Shown here: positions 1 to 9,158 of the stretch, piece after piece | Layout: every line of letters starts with the position of its first letter | Position numbering within the stretch: the stretch's first letter is position 1 | Source: Ornithobacterium rhinotracheale | GTDB taxonomy: Bacteria > Bacteroidota > Bacteroidia > Flavobacteriales > Weeksellaceae | NCBI RefSeq assembly: GCF_022832975.1 | Contig: NZ_CP094846.1 | Coordinates: forward strand, 806,001 to 870,000 | Direction: 5' to 3' | DNA length: 64,000 nucleotides | The notes under the pieces: generated by a model | Told to the model about the DNA's origin: nothing | The model's database searches: none | Seen by the model: only the letters and a program-made list of their open reading frames with translations | Program-made: the position numbers and the translations under genes

Positions 1-944
1 ACCGTAGTTTTATCAAGCGGACATTGCATAAGCTTAAAATTCTCGGCTTGGTCATTAGTCATGATTAAAAATCTGTCTTCCAGCGGCACCACGCTGTATA
101 AAACATCTTTTCGGCGTTTTTGAAAAACTTGAAATTCGCTAAAAGGCTCATCGGCTTTGATGAATCGCTCCTCCGATGAAGTGGTAGCCGATGAATAAAT
201 TAGGATATAATCACGATTTTTAGATTTATAAACTCCGATGTAATTGGTCGGGTCTTGCTCGTGATACACACAAACATCTTCGCTGGCTTGTGTGCCCAAT
301 TGGTGGCGTTTGATTTTTTCGCTTAAAAGTGTTTCTGTATTATTTTCGGTGTAAAAAATCGTTTGATTATCATTTGCCCAGACGCTTGAGCCCGAAGTGT
401 TTCGGATGCCTTCGTCGTAGATTTTTCCTGTTTTTAAATCTTTAATAAAGATTTTATATTGTCGTCTTGAAACTTCATCTACGCCAAAAGCCAATAATTC
501 GTTATTTGGACTGATAGAGAAGCCCTTAGCATTAAAATAAGCCTTGCCTTCTGCCATTTCATCTACATCGAGCAAAATTTCTTCTGGGGCATCAAGCGAT
601 GCCTTTTTTCGGCAAAATTTATAATATTGTTTGCCCTCCTCGGTGCGAGTGTAGTAATAATAGCCATTGATAAAGGTTGGTACACTTTCATCTTTTTCCT
701 TGATTCGGCTACGCATTTCTACAAAGAGTTGATCTTGTAGATTTTTGGTATCTGCCATCATTTGTTCGGCATAGATGTTTTCTTGTTCTAGATGAGCAAG
801 CACGGCAGGGCTATCTTCCGTTTTTTTGAAATAAGCATTCATCCAGAAATAGGGGTCGTTGACACGCTCGCCGTGAATGTTGCGCACATAGTCTTTTTGT
901 TCAGCCTTAGGAAAAGGAATGTTGGGCCAATTGGGAGTATTCAT
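1..944 (-). CDS. S9 family oligopeptidase (oligopeptidase B-like), 3' part outside window
   Basis: The N-terminal 314 codons of a prolyl-oligopeptidase family serine protease are visible, starting MNTPNWPNIPFPKAEQKDY and running off the left edge. The readable stretches (ERVNDPYFWMN near residue 25, NGYYYYTRTEEGKQYYKF near 105, FLIMTNDQAENFKL near 295) match the beta-propeller domain that gates these enzymes. The catalytic Ser-Asp-His domain must lie beyond the window, so activity cannot be judged. Such enzymes cleave short peptides, often after basic residues in the oligopeptidase B branch. The start is the first ATG of the open frame. The gene is transcribed leftward in the same direction as pnp, but the hairpin at 992-1027 separates them, so it probably has its own promoter. 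Confidence 0.85.
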   Translation of the reverse strand, partial: MNTPNWPNIPFPKAEQKDYVRNIHGERVNDPYFWMNAYFKKTEDSPAVLAHLEQENIYAEQMMADTKNLQDQLFVEMRSRIKEKDESVPTFINGYYYYTRTEEGKQYYKFCRKKASLDAPEEILLDVDEMAEGKAYFNAKGFSISPNNELLAFGVDEVSRRQYKIFIKDLKTGKIYDEGIRNTSGSSVWANDNQTIFYTENNTETLLSEKIKRHQLGTQASEDVCVYHEQDPTNYIGVYKSKNRDYILIYSSATTSSEERFIKADEPFSEFQVFQKRRKDVLYSVVPLEDRFLIMTNDQAENFKLMQCPLDKTT

Positions 945-991
945 TGTTTAAAAATGTATTTTGATTTGAAAAGGTAAATGTAACGAAAAAC

Positions 992-1027
992 AAAAAATCC
1001 TTTCTATTACAGAAAGGATTTTTTTGT
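992..1027 (-). terminator. Terminator of pnp
   Basis: Perfect 11-bp stem (AAATCCTTTCT at 995-1005 with AGAAAGGATTT at 1011-1021) and a 5-nt loop. On the minus strand the stem is followed by a U run. It lies 27 bases beyond the pnp stop. Confidence 0.8.
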
Positions 1028-1053
1028 ATTAAAAAACTTAAAAATATAAATTC

Positions 1054-3183
1054 TTAGTCTTTTTTCTCTGGTTTTGGTAATAAAACTTTTCTTGAAAGTC
1101 TCATTTTACCAGTCTTTTTGTCGTTTTCAAGATATTTCACCTCGATTTCGTCGCCTACCTTCACCACATCTTCTACATCGTTTACGCGGCTCCACTCAAG
1201 CTCTGAAATGTGAACTAATCCTTCAACGCCTTTTCTGATTTGAACAAAAGCTCCGAAAGGTTTGATAGAAACTACGGTTCCTTTGTAAACCCCTCCGATT
1301 TCTGGTTCAAAAGTAATGTCTTTGATTCTTTGAATAGCGGCGTCCATTCCGTTTTGGTCTACACCCGAAATTTCCACAACTCCGAAATCGCCATCTTCTT
1401 CAATCGAAATGGTAGTGCCTGTTTCTGCTTGAAGCTCTTGGATTACTTTTCCACCAGGACCAATTACCGCACCAATGAAGTCTCCTTTAATTCTTAAAGT
1501 AACAATTTTTGGAGCCGTAGGTTTATAATTTTCGTTTGGTTCAGGAATGGTTTCTAGGATTTTATCTAAGATATACATTCTGCCGTCGTGGGCTTGCATA
1601 AGGGCTTTTTCTAAGATTTCATAGCTTAGCCCAGCAATTTTGATATCCATTTGGCAAGCGGTAATTCCATCGCGAGTACCGGTTACTTTAAAGTCCATAT
1701 CTCCTAGGTGGTCTTCGTCTCCTAAGATGTCTGAGAGCACGGTCCACTTTCCAGATTCTGGGTCGGTAATGAGCCCCATAGCAATTCCAGATACGGGTTT
1801 TTTGATTTTGATACCTGCATCCATTAAAGCTAAGGTTCCTGCGCACACGGTGGCCATAGAGGAGGAGCCGTTTGATTCTAAGATTTCAGAGACTAAGCGA
1901 ATAGTGTATGGGTTATCTTCTGGAATCATTTTTTTCAACGCACGCTCTGCTAAGTTTCCGTGACCTACTTCGCGGCGAGAAGTTCCTCTAATTGGGCGCG
2001 CTTCACCTGTTGAGAATGGTGGGAAATTGTAGTGTAAATAGAATTTTTTGTCATATTCTTCTACAATGCTGTCGATTCTGTCTACATCAAGTGACGAACC
2101 AAGGGTTACGGTACTTAATGATTGAGTTTCCCCACGCGTAAAGATTGAAGAACCGTGTGTAGCGGGTAAATAATCTACTTCACACCAGATTGGGCGAATT
2201 TCTTTTGGATTTCTACCATCCAAACGCACACTCTCGTTCAAAATCATTTGGCGAACTGCTTCTTTTTTAGTGTCACCAAAATATTTGTCGATAAGCGCTT
2301 CTTTTTCTTCTAATTCTTCTTCGCTAAATTGTGCTTTGAACTCAGCTAAAACAGCATCAAATTTCTCTGAACGCTCATGTTTGTCGCTTGGTTCTTTAGC
2401 TACATCATATAATTTTTGATAAAGCTCATTGTGGATTCTTTGCTCCAATGCTTCATCATTCACTTCGTGGCAGTATTCTCTTTTTGGGAAAGATTTTCCT
2501 ACTTTTTCAGCCAATCTTTCTTGCGCATCGATTTGCTCTTTGATTGCTTCGTGAGCAAATTTGATGGCTTCTACCATTTCTTTTTCAGAGATTTCATTCA
2601 TCTCACCTTCCACCATCACCACTGAATCTTTAGAAGCCCCAACCATAATGTCTAGGTCTGCTTTTTTCAATGTTTGGACATCTGGATTAATGAGCAATTC
2701 TCCGTCTACACGAGCTACGCGCACCTCAGAAATTAAACTTTTGAAAGGGATATCGGTTAATGCCATTGCGGTAGAAGCCGCAAGACCAGCCAATGAGTCT
2801 GGAATTACAGTTCCGTCGTAAGACATTACACTTATGATTACTTGAACTTCTGCGTGATAATCTTTTGGGAATAAAGGTCTCATCACACGGTCAACCAATC
2901 GCATTGTTAAGATTTCATCATCCGTAGGGCGACCTTCTCTTTTGATGAAACCACCAGGGATTTTCCCTGCGGCAGAGAATTTTTCGCGGTATTCTACGGT
3001 AAGTGGCATAAAGTCTACGCCATCTTTAGCTTCTTTCGCTCCTACTACGGTAGCAAGGAGCATGGTGCCACCCATCTTCACTACCACTGCGCCATCGGCT
3101 TGCTTAGCAAGTTTTCCGGTGGAAAGGGTAATGGAACGCCCGTCTTTTAGACGGATTTCTTCTGTAAATTCTTGATAATTCAT
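1054..3183 (-). CDS. pnp: Polyribonucleotide nucleotidyltransferase (PNPase)
   Basis: 3'-5' phosphorolytic exoribonuclease for mRNA decay and RNA quality control, acting in the cytoplasm as a trimer. From the chosen start the protein is 709 residues, the usual family length. It has the first RNase PH core (about 10-145), the helical linker, the second RNase PH core (about 320-465), a KH domain with [16 protein letters not shown] (about 555-610) and a C-terminal S1 domain with [19 protein letters not shown] (about 620-690). The frame could open at a TTG 21 bases upstream (3204), but that TTG is the end of a TAnnTTTG promoter box, so the ATG at 3183 is preferred. rpsO lies just upstream on the same strand, as in many bacteria, but a terminator and a promoter separate the two. 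Confidence 0.97.
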   Translation of the reverse strand: MNYQEFTEEIRLKDGRSITLSTGKLAKQADGAVVVKMGGTMLLATVVGAKEAKDGVDFMPLTVEYREKFSAAGKIPGGFIKREGRPTDDEILTMRLVDRVMRPLFPKDYHAEVQVIISVMSYDGTVIPDSLAGLAASTAMALTDIPFKSLISEVRVARVDGELLINPDVQTLKKADLDIMVGASKDSVVMVEGEMNEISEKEMVEAIKFAHEAIKEQIDAQERLAEKVGKSFPKREYCHEVNDEALEQRIHNELYQKLYDVAKEPSDKHERSEKFDAVLAEFKAQFSEEELEEKEALIDKYFGDTKKEAVRQMILNESVRLDGRNPKEIRPIWCEVDYLPATHGSSIFTRGETQSLSTVTLGSSLDVDRIDSIVEEYDKKFYLHYNFPPFSTGEARPIRGTSRREVGHGNLAERALKKMIPEDNPYTIRLVSEILESNGSSSMATVCAGTLALMDAGIKIKKPVSGIAMGLITDPESGKWTVLSDILGDEDHLGDMDFKVTGTRDGITACQMDIKIAGLSYEILEKALMQAHDGRMYILDKILETIPEPNENYKPTAPKIVTLRIKGDFIGAVIGPGGKVIQELQAETGTTISIEEDGDFGVVEISGVDQNGMDAAIQRIKDITFEPEIGGVYKGTVVSIKPFGAFVQIRKGVEGLVHISELEWSRVNDVEDVVKVGDEIEVKYLENDKKTGKMRLSRKVLLPKPEKKD

Positions 3184-3201
3184 ACGATAATTTATAGTTA
3201 C

Positions 3202-3209
3202 CAAAGGTA
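3202..3209 (-). promoter_or_regulatory. -7 promoter box of pnp
   Basis: TACCTTTG on the minus strand matches the Bacteroidota -7 consensus TAnnTTTG and ends about 18 bases before the ATG at 3183. No clear -33 TTG is visible. The box overlaps the spurious TTG start of the longer frame. Confidence 0.6.
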
Positions 3210-3280
3210 AGGCAAATCTTGTGATTTTCAGTAATTAAATTTAATTTTTTTTATCTAAACCTTTGTTTTTGAACATAAAA

Positions 3281-3313
3281 AAACAGCCATAACTTATTGT
3301 TGTGGCTGTTTTC
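3281..3313. terminator. Terminator between rpsO and pnp
   Basis: Inverted repeat with arms AAACAGCCATAAC and GTTGTGGCTGTTT (one G-U pair). Read on the minus strand it ends in a U run, 22 bases after the rpsO stop, so it terminates rpsO before pnp. Confidence 0.75.
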
Positions 3314-3334
3314 AAAAAATTTTTGTGAGAAAAA

Positions 3335-3604
3335 TTATTTTCTGATACCTAATTCTTTAATGATTGCACGGTATCTTTCAATATCGTTTTTGATTAAGTA
3401 GTCTAGCAAACTTTTTCTTTTACCTACCAATTTCACCAAAGCTCTTTCAGTGTTGAAATCTTTTCTGTTCACTTTTAAGTGCTCAGATAGGTGGTTGATT
3501 CTGTAAGTGAAAAGTGCGATTTGGCTTTCTGCTGATCCAGTATCGTTGGCATTGTCGCCATACTTTTCAAAAATTTCTCTTTTCTTTTGTGGGTCTAAAT
3601 ACAT
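3335..3604 (-). CDS. rpsO: 30S ribosomal protein S15
   Basis: Primary 16S rRNA-binding protein of the small-subunit platform. The 89 residues are the normal S15 length and carry the family core: GDNANDTGSAESQIALFT, then INHLSEHLKVNRKD, then LVGKRKSLLDYLIK. The start ATG is the only sensible one, 42 bases downstream of a perfect -7 box. The gene lies upstream of pnp, the usual neighbour, but with its own terminator. Confidence 0.98.
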   Translation of the reverse strand: MYLDPQKKREIFEKYGDNANDTGSAESQIALFTYRINHLSEHLKVNRKDFNTERALVKLVGKRKSLLDYLIKNDIERYRAIIKELGIRK

Positions 3605-3646
3605 TCCAATATTGTTTTAAATGATTATTATGTATGTTTTGAGGTG

Positions 3647-3654
3647 CAAAAGTA
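3647..3654 (-). promoter_or_regulatory. -7 promoter box of rpsO
   Basis: TACTTTTG on the minus strand fits TAnnTTTG. It gives an untranslated leader of roughly 37 bases, enough room for an S15 autoregulatory structure, though none was traced. Confidence 0.55.
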
Positions 3655-3701
3655 GATGTTTTTTGCAGATTAGCCAAATTTTTTAGTTATATTTTTCTTA
3701 C

Positions 3702-5912
3702 TTAAAAACTTAAGTTCAATTTAGCGTTAAAAAATCTCCCCGTCAATCGGTTGGGAACGCCGTAGATTTTTGCGCTATTTACATCTCGTATCCATTGGGT
3801 AGAAATTGTGTTTTTGATGTCAAATACATTAAATACTTCTACACCCACCGAAAGGTTTTTCAATCCACCGAATAAATTATGGTCTAAATGTATATTTTTC
3901 TCACGGTCGATTAAAATCTTAGAAAAACCAATATCTACGCGTTTATAATCAGGTAAATAGCTGGTGAAATCATACGGATTGGTAAATACAGGTGCTCCCG
4001 TAGGCAATCCCGATGCGTAAATTAAATTTACATTTACCTTAAGACTTGGGTAAATCGGCATGTAATCTTGGAAGAAAAGCGATGCCTTAAATCTTGGATC
4101 GGTAGGGCGCGGAATCCAGCCTTGGTCTCCGATGTTTTGTTCAGATTTAGCATAGGAAAGGCTTAACCAAGAATCAGAGCCTGGGATAAATTCGCCATAC
4201 AATCTCGTGTCGATACCATACGCACGCCCTTTGGCATTATTGTCGGCAAAGTAGTGCAGGCGCACATTGTCGATGTACACAGGGTTTAGGTCTTTGATGT
4301 TCTTGTAATACAATTCGGTGGTGAGTTTAAATGGGCGATCCCACATAAAGAATTCAAAATCGTGACCCGCCATAAATTGTACGGATTTTTGAGATTTTAC
4401 ATCAAGATTTAATTCGCCGTTGGGCCTTTTCAATTCTTTGTAAAATGGTGGCTGCACATAATATCCCGTCGCAAAACGGAAAATTTGGCTCGTTACCCAA
4501 TCAGGGCGAATGGCAATTTGCGCACGCGGACTGATGTTTAATTCTTTGTTTAAATCATTATAAGTACTTCTCACTCCTGCATTGAGCAAAACTTTGGCTT
4601 CGTTCCAATAAAATTTCTTATTCCATTGCACAAAAGAGGTGTAGCGTTGTGTCGTGATGTCGTGTTGCGAGCGCATGGCGTAATTGAGTTTGAGCAAACT
4701 TTGGTCTACTTCACCAGGCAACAATTTTTTCTGATGCCCGTGCGGAACATTGTACCCCGCAGAATCAATCATTTGCCACTCGTTGAGCATATCTTGCATA
4801 TTTTCTCGTTGTGCGCCGAGCCCCCATTCAATGATGGAATTATTGTTAAATTTATATTTTCCACGATGTTGAACGCCTGTTACTAAGATATCTAAATCAT
4901 TTCTCGCATGGTCGATTTGTCCCGCCGCATTTGGTGTCTCAATCGGTTCCATGGTGTCGGGGTCGATGGTTTTGATGAAATACGCCCCTTGAATGTCAAA
5001 ATATTCTTCTTCTTTGCTTTGGTACGAATAAATATCCAACCCTAAATCCCAACGATTATTGGGTTTATAGCGAGATGTAAATGCCCCAAAATTAGTCGTG
5101 TAGCGGTCTTTTTCATCGCCGTCGTAATACACTTTTAGCTGAATAGGACGCTGAATTGTTCCGAAATTGGTTTCTCGGCTGTGTGGCGTTTGTTTAAATA
5201 AACTATTATTAAAGTTTCCTATGAAGCCCACTTGCCATCTCGGACTAATTTTATATTGAAGACTCGCCTGAATATCGTATGATGAAGGTTTAAATTCGGT
5301 TTCTTCATCTTGGGTTTTAAGCAAAAGATTTCGGTTGAGGTATCTCGCACCCATCAAGGCACTAAACTTTTTATTTTTGCTAAGCGTACCCACGGTTAAA
5401 TTTCCGCCCATTAAACTTAATTGAGATGAAAGTTCAAACTGTGTAGGCGTGCGGTAAATCACGTCGAGCACAGAGCTCATCGCATCGCCAAATTGTGCTT
5501 CCCAGCCACCTGGCAAGAAATTCACATTGGCTACCATGTTTGGATTGAGGAAGTTAAGCCCTTCTTGCGCTCCGTTTCGAATCAATTGTGGCTTATAAAT
5601 CTGAATCCCATTGACATAAATTAGGTTTTCGTCATAATTTCCACCGCGCACCATGTATTGCGAGCTCAGCTCGGTGTTCACACTCACATAGGGCAAAGTT
5701 TTCAAAATATCGGTAAAACTTCCCGTGAGCGATGGTGCATTTTTCACGACTTCGGGGTCAAGGTTTTCGGAATAAATCTTTTCTTTTTCCTCTGCCTGAA
5801 AAACGATTTCGGGCAAATCCACTTTTTCGTTTTTATTCTCTTTTTTTACTTGCGCCCAAGTGCTCTGCGCCAACATTAAAATACTGCTTAAGGCTAAAAA
5901 ATGCTTTTTCAT
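3702..5912 (-). CDS. TonB-dependent outer-membrane receptor
   Basis: Outer-membrane beta-barrel receptor that takes up a ligand with TonB-ExbBD energy; the ligand is not predictable. The 736 residues start with a signal peptide (MKKHFLALSSILMLAQSTWA, about 1-20). A plug follows, with the segment SQYMVRGGNYDENLIYVNG near 85-105, then a long barrel of alternating strands ending in aromatic residues (NAKLNLSF). The N-terminal carboxypeptidase-like repeat common in Bacteroidota receptors is absent. The gene starts 9 bases after the M23 peptidase gene and is probably the last gene of the holA-M23-receptor run. No SusD partner is adjacent, so a glycan-uptake role is not suggested. Confidence 0.88.
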   Translation of the reverse strand: MKKHFLALSSILMLAQSTWAQVKKENKNEKVDLPEIVFQAEEKEKIYSENLDPEVVKNAPSLTGSFTDILKTLPYVSVNTELSSQYMVRGGNYDENLIYVNGIQIYKPQLIRNGAQEGLNFLNPNMVANVNFLPGGWEAQFGDAMSSVLDVIYRTPTQFELSSQLSLMGGNLTVGTLSKNKKFSALMGARYLNRNLLLKTQDEETEFKPSSYDIQASLQYKISPRWQVGFIGNFNNSLFKQTPHSRETNFGTIQRPIQLKVYYDGDEKDRYTTNFGAFTSRYKPNNRWDLGLDIYSYQSKEEEYFDIQGAYFIKTIDPDTMEPIETPNAAGQIDHARNDLDILVTGVQHRGKYKFNNNSIIEWGLGAQRENMQDMLNEWQMIDSAGYNVPHGHQKKLLPGEVDQSLLKLNYAMRSQHDITTQRYTSFVQWNKKFYWNEAKVLLNAGVRSTYNDLNKELNISPRAQIAIRPDWVTSQIFRFATGYYVQPPFYKELKRPNGELNLDVKSQKSVQFMAGHDFEFFMWDRPFKLTTELYYKNIKDLNPVYIDNVRLHYFADNNAKGRAYGIDTRLYGEFIPGSDSWLSLSYAKSEQNIGDQGWIPRPTDPRFKASLFFQDYMPIYPSLKVNVNLIYASGLPTGAPVFTNPYDFTSYLPDYKRVDIGFSKILIDREKNIHLDHNLFGGLKNLSVGVEVFNVFDIKNTISTQWIRDVNSAKIYGVPNRLTGRFFNAKLNLSF

Positions 5913-5921
5913 AGAGAATAA

Positions 5922-7589
5922 TTATTGGTAAATAATCGTGGTCGCGTAGTTGCCTACATTTTGATTGAAATCGGTTACTTTTAACTCAAATTGATGCTTA
6001 CCAGCCGATAGATTTTCTTTGTTTAAATCTACATAAATCAATTTGTTTTTCTTGTCATATACAGGGATTGCCCATTTGCCGTCGATATAGGCATCGTATT
6101 TTTTGATGCCGCTTTGGCTATCTTTCACTCTAAAACTAATTCTGCCATTTTTTGCCGAGAAAGTTTTTGCTTTGTTCAAAAGTTGAATGCTTGGCGCCGT
6201 TTCGTCGATATCGATTTTAAAAACGCCAAAATCTCTCACTTCTGCGACCAATTTTCCATTTTGGAATGTAGTAGGGAAGTAGTCGGTCACTTTTTTGCCC
6301 CCGTAATTATATTCTACGGCAATCACCGCTTTGTCCACCTTTTGTGTTGGGATATCTTTGGGTACAATGGCGAGCGTATAAAATTTGTGCAGCGGCACTT
6401 TGTCGTTTTGGATATAGTATTTGCCGTTAGCTTTTTTATATTCAAGGTTAAAATCTTCGTAGAACGATTGTGGCGGAAAGCTAAGTTCCACTTCGCCATT
6501 GGTCCAGTAATTCTCTTTGTCCCAGTACAATCGGTTTTTGTTCGGTTTTTCGGCAGGTGTTGTGTTGCCTGCTTTGCCCACTACGCTAAAACTTCCCGTG
6601 CTCGTGTTACCCGCAAAGTCGCTCACTACGATTTTGATGTTGTAGGTTTTTCCGTTGGCTAAATCCAAAATTCCGTCGTTTTTAGCCGATTTTATCATGC
6701 GAAGCTGATTGCCTGGCTTTTTGTATAGTTGATAAATAAAACCTTTGTTTGTCATATACTGCGCATAATCCGTAAGGCAATTGATGTAGCGCGTTTCATC
6801 AAAACTAAATTGATCGGTTTTAAATTCAAAAATTAAATCATTGTTGGCATATACCTTAATATTATACACACCATCCCAGTTTTCGGCTCCGTTGATTTTG
6901 TCATAAGTTTTAATCCCAAAAGCCACTTCGCCCGTGGCATAAATAGGAGATTTAAACTGAGTAGCCCCCGTTAAATCATAGCGTTTTTTGCCTGCAACAT
7001 TGCCATCTAGCGCGTAGATGTACATTCCGTTTATCATCGGTTTTTGCGTATCGGGTGTTGTGAGCCCAAACAAAAATGGATTGATGGTTTCTTCGGTTTT
7101 GGTATCTCTGATTTCAAAATGCAAATGCGGACCGCCCGAGCTGCCTGAATTTCCCGAAAGCGCAATCACATCGCCTTTTTTCACGGGAAGCGCATCTTTG
7201 GGTGGTAAAACATTGATTTCAAATGATTTTAGTAAATGTTGTTGCTTGCGCGCGTAATCTTCTATCGCTCCCTTGAACTCGCGCAAGTGCGCATACACAG
7301 AAGTGTAGCCGTTGGGGTGCGTAACATACAGACAGTATCCGTAGCCCGAAGGCGAAATGTTGATTCTTGAAATATAGCCATCGCCTATGGCGTACACATT
7401 TTTGCCTTCGCGTTGTTGAGTTTTGATGTCAATTCCTGAGTGGAAATGAAATCCACGAAGCTCGGCAAAATTCCCTGCCAAATAGCGTGGAATGTCCAGT
7501 GGCGAACGAAAATCTTGCGGAATTTTTTTGTTTTGCGCTTGGCTAAAGGTAATTAATAAAAGTAATATCGTGCGAAATAAAGTCTTCAT
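5922..7589 (-). CDS. M23 family metallopeptidase (LytM-type), exported
   Basis: Zinc endopeptidase-like protein expected to cut or help remodel peptidoglycan cross-bridges in the periplasm. The preferred start gives MKTLFRTILLLLITFSQAQ as signal peptide; the frame opens 24 bases earlier without it. The LytM domain occupies about 45-170 and keeps the metal ligands: H50 and D54 in HFHSGID, and H155/H157 in GGPHLHFEIRD. H101 lies in YAHL. The remaining 385 residues are beta-rich with an Ig-like section near the end (SGIKKYDAYIDGKWAIP). The length of 555 residues is normal for the long Bacteroidota members. The gene sits between holA and the TonB receptor with short gaps. Confidence 0.88.
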   Translation of the reverse strand: MKTLFRTILLLLITFSQAQNKKIPQDFRSPLDIPRYLAGNFAELRGFHFHSGIDIKTQQREGKNVYAIGDGYISRINISPSGYGYCLYVTHPNGYTSVYAHLREFKGAIEDYARKQQHLLKSFEINVLPPKDALPVKKGDVIALSGNSGSSGGPHLHFEIRDTKTEETINPFLFGLTTPDTQKPMINGMYIYALDGNVAGKKRYDLTGATQFKSPIYATGEVAFGIKTYDKINGAENWDGVYNIKVYANNDLIFEFKTDQFSFDETRYINCLTDYAQYMTNKGFIYQLYKKPGNQLRMIKSAKNDGILDLANGKTYNIKIVVSDFAGNTSTGSFSVVGKAGNTTPAEKPNKNRLYWDKENYWTNGEVELSFPPQSFYEDFNLEYKKANGKYYIQNDKVPLHKFYTLAIVPKDIPTQKVDKAVIAVEYNYGGKKVTDYFPTTFQNGKLVAEVRDFGVFKIDIDETAPSIQLLNKAKTFSAKNGRISFRVKDSQSGIKKYDAYIDGKWAIPVYDKKNKLIYVDLNKENLSAGKHQFELKVTDFNQNVGNYATTIIYQ

Positions 7590-7615
7590 TCTTAAGGGTA
7601 AAATTTTCTGCAAAG

Positions 7616-8626
7616 TTAAATCTTGAAAGTTTTATATAAAAATTCTATCAAAATATCTTCGCCCGTGGTGCTATTTGGGCTGCCGATTCCTTTGGATTTG
7701 GCATCGCTTTCGCGCAAAAACGAAATAATTCTCGAAACTTTCTTTACAGGATAATTTCGTGCCGCCAATTCGTAATCTTTTACAAAATAAGGATTAATCT
7801 TCAAATTGGCCGCCACATTGCCACGGCTTTTGTCCAACAGCGAGTGGAAGAGCAAAAGATTAGAAAAGAAATTAAACAAAGCAGAATTGGTTACGATAAT
7901 AGGATTGTCTTTCGGATTTTTACCAAAATATTTAGCAATGCTAAAAGCCTTCAATTGATTTTTTTCGGCAATAGCCGCCACCAATTCAAAGTTGTTGTAA
8001 TCCTTGCTAATTCCAATATTTTTCTCAATAAATTCAGGCGAAACTTCTTCTCCGTTCTTTATTACCGAGGCAATTTTCGCCATTTCATTTTGGATTCTTG
8101 AAAGGTCGTTCCCGATGAATTCCGTGAGCAGAAATTTCACTTTTGGGTGCAATTTTAAGCCTAAAGATTGCGCTTGCGAATCGATGAAAGCGGGCAATTG
8201 GTTTTCGTACATTTTTTTGGATTCCGCTACCACGCCCGTTTTTTTGATATTTTTTAAAAAAGCACTACGTCCGTCGGGTTTTTTATTTTTAAAATTAAAA
8301 ACCACAATACTCGTAGGCACGGGGTCTTCGGCATAGGTGGCAAAATTTGCCATCGTGCGGCTCAAGTGCTGTGCTTCTTTGATAACGATGAGCTGTCGCT
8401 CTGCCATTACGGGAAATTGTTTAGCCTGCATCACCACATCTTCTATACTAATTTCGTTGCCATAAAAAATATGCTCGTTAAAGGCTTTTTCTTCTTCGGA
8501 AAGCGCATTTTTGATGATTTCTTGGGTCAAAACATCTATAAAATACGGTTCATCTCCCCAGAAAAAATAAATCGGTTGAAATCTTTTGTTTTGTATATCT
8601 TTGCGTATGCTTTCAAACTCTTTCAT
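7616..8626 (-). CDS. holA: DNA polymerase III subunit delta
   Basis: Clamp-loader subunit that opens the sliding clamp. The sequence QNKRFQPIYFFWGDEPYFID at the N-terminus, followed by AMAERQLIVIKEAQ-like and VVFNFKNKKPDGRSAFLKN segments, is typical of HolA in Bacteroidota. From the ATG at 8626 the protein is 336 residues, matching the family. The frame stays open a further 36 codons upstream, but that part reads through the divergent HsdR-N gene and was rejected. First gene of the leftward run with the M23 peptidase 26 bases downstream. Confidence 0.92.
   Translation of the reverse strand: MKEFESIRKDIQNKRFQPIYFFWGDEPYFIDVLTQEIIKNALSEEEKAFNEHIFYGNEISIEDVVMQAKQFPVMAERQLIVIKEAQHLSRTMANFATYAEDPVPTSIVVFNFKNKKPDGRSAFLKNIKKTGVVAESKKMYENQLPAFIDSQAQSLGLKLHPKVKFLLTEFIGNDLSRIQNEMAKIASVIKNGEEVSPEFIEKNIGISKDYNNFELVAAIAEKNQLKAFSIAKYFGKNPKDNPIIVTNSALFNFFSNLLLFHSLLDKSRGNVAANLKINPYFVKDYELAARNYPVKKVSRIISFLRESDAKSKGIGSPNSTTGEDILIEFLYKTFKI
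8596..8603 (+). promoter_or_regulatory. -7 promoter box of the HsdR-N-like gene
   Basis: TATCTTTG on the plus strand is a perfect TAnnTTTG. It lies inside the first codons of holA, so the two divergent genes overlap at their 5' ends. Confidence 0.5.
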
Positions 8627-9071
8627 AAAACTGCCCGTTCTAAATTTTCCCGAAAAATACCAATTTCGTATCAAAAAAACGGAAAAAACCACATTTATTT
8701 TTTGTGCGTGGCGAAAAAAATGGCTCGTGCTCACGCCCGAGGAGTGGGTGCGCCAGCATGTGCTGCAGTTTTTGGTCAGGAGTTTAAACTATAGACCAGA
8801 AAGCATAGGAACGGAAATCCCTGTAAAAATCAACGGACTGCCACAGCGAGCCGATTGCATTGTTTACCAAAAGGCACAACCCTTTATTTTGTGCGAATGC
8901 AAAAAGCCTGAAGTGAAAATCACGCAAAAAACCATGGATCAAATCCTGCGATATAATCAAGAAATCCGTGCGCCGTGGATTTATTTAACCAATGGCATTC
9001 AGCATATTGTCGCTCAGTGGAATGATGGGGAAATTCAATTTCAGCCGTTTTTGCCTGAAAATAAAATTTAG
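8607..9071 (+). CDS. HsdR N-terminal-like nuclease domain protein
   Basis: Small stand-alone protein resembling the N-terminal domain of type I restriction subunits (HSDR_N family), which has a PD-(D/E)XK nuclease fold. Key pieces are LTPEEWVRQHVLQFL, then RADCIVYQ and FILCECKKPEV, which hold the D and the E-x-K of the nuclease core, and YLTNGIQH. Homologues beside holA are common in Flavobacteriia; no HsdM or HsdS partner is here, so classical restriction is unlikely. The start is uncertain: the ATG at 8607 follows a -7 box by only 3 bases and would give a leaderless message, while the conserved part begins near LPVLNFPEKYQF, so a later non-ATG start is possible. Confidence 0.75.
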   Translation: MLSNSFIKLPVLNFPEKYQFRIKKTEKTTFIFCAWRKKWLVLTPEEWVRQHVLQFLVRSLNYRPESIGTEIPVKINGLPQRADCIVYQKAQPFILCECKKPEVKITQKTMDQILRYNQEIRAPWIYLTNGIQHIVAQWNDGEIQFQPFLPENKI

Positions 9072-9108
9072 TAATATTTATAATTTAAATGTTAAAATAT
9101 TTAATTTA

Positions 9109-9123
9109 TTTTTTTTTTTTTTT
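9109..9123. repeat. Homopolymer run of 15 T
   Basis: Fifteen uninterrupted T residues 35 bases upstream of the ATG of the broken receptor gene. Such runs are prone to slippage and, so placed, could alter promoter spacing. Confidence 0.9.
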
Positions 9124-9158
9124 GATTTTTTTAATAATTTTATTTTCAAAATAAATTT

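Noticed and set aside
3184-3204. Seven extra codons at the pnp start (TTG)
   Set aside because: The TTG is the end of a TAnnTTTG promoter box; the ATG at 3183 gives the normal PNPase N-terminus.
6114-6662. 182-codon frame on the plus strand
   Set aside because: Antisense to the M23 peptidase gene; composition is the shadow of its codons.
8627-8734. 36 extra codons at the holA start
   Set aside because: They read through the divergent HsdR-N-like gene and add no HolA sequence.
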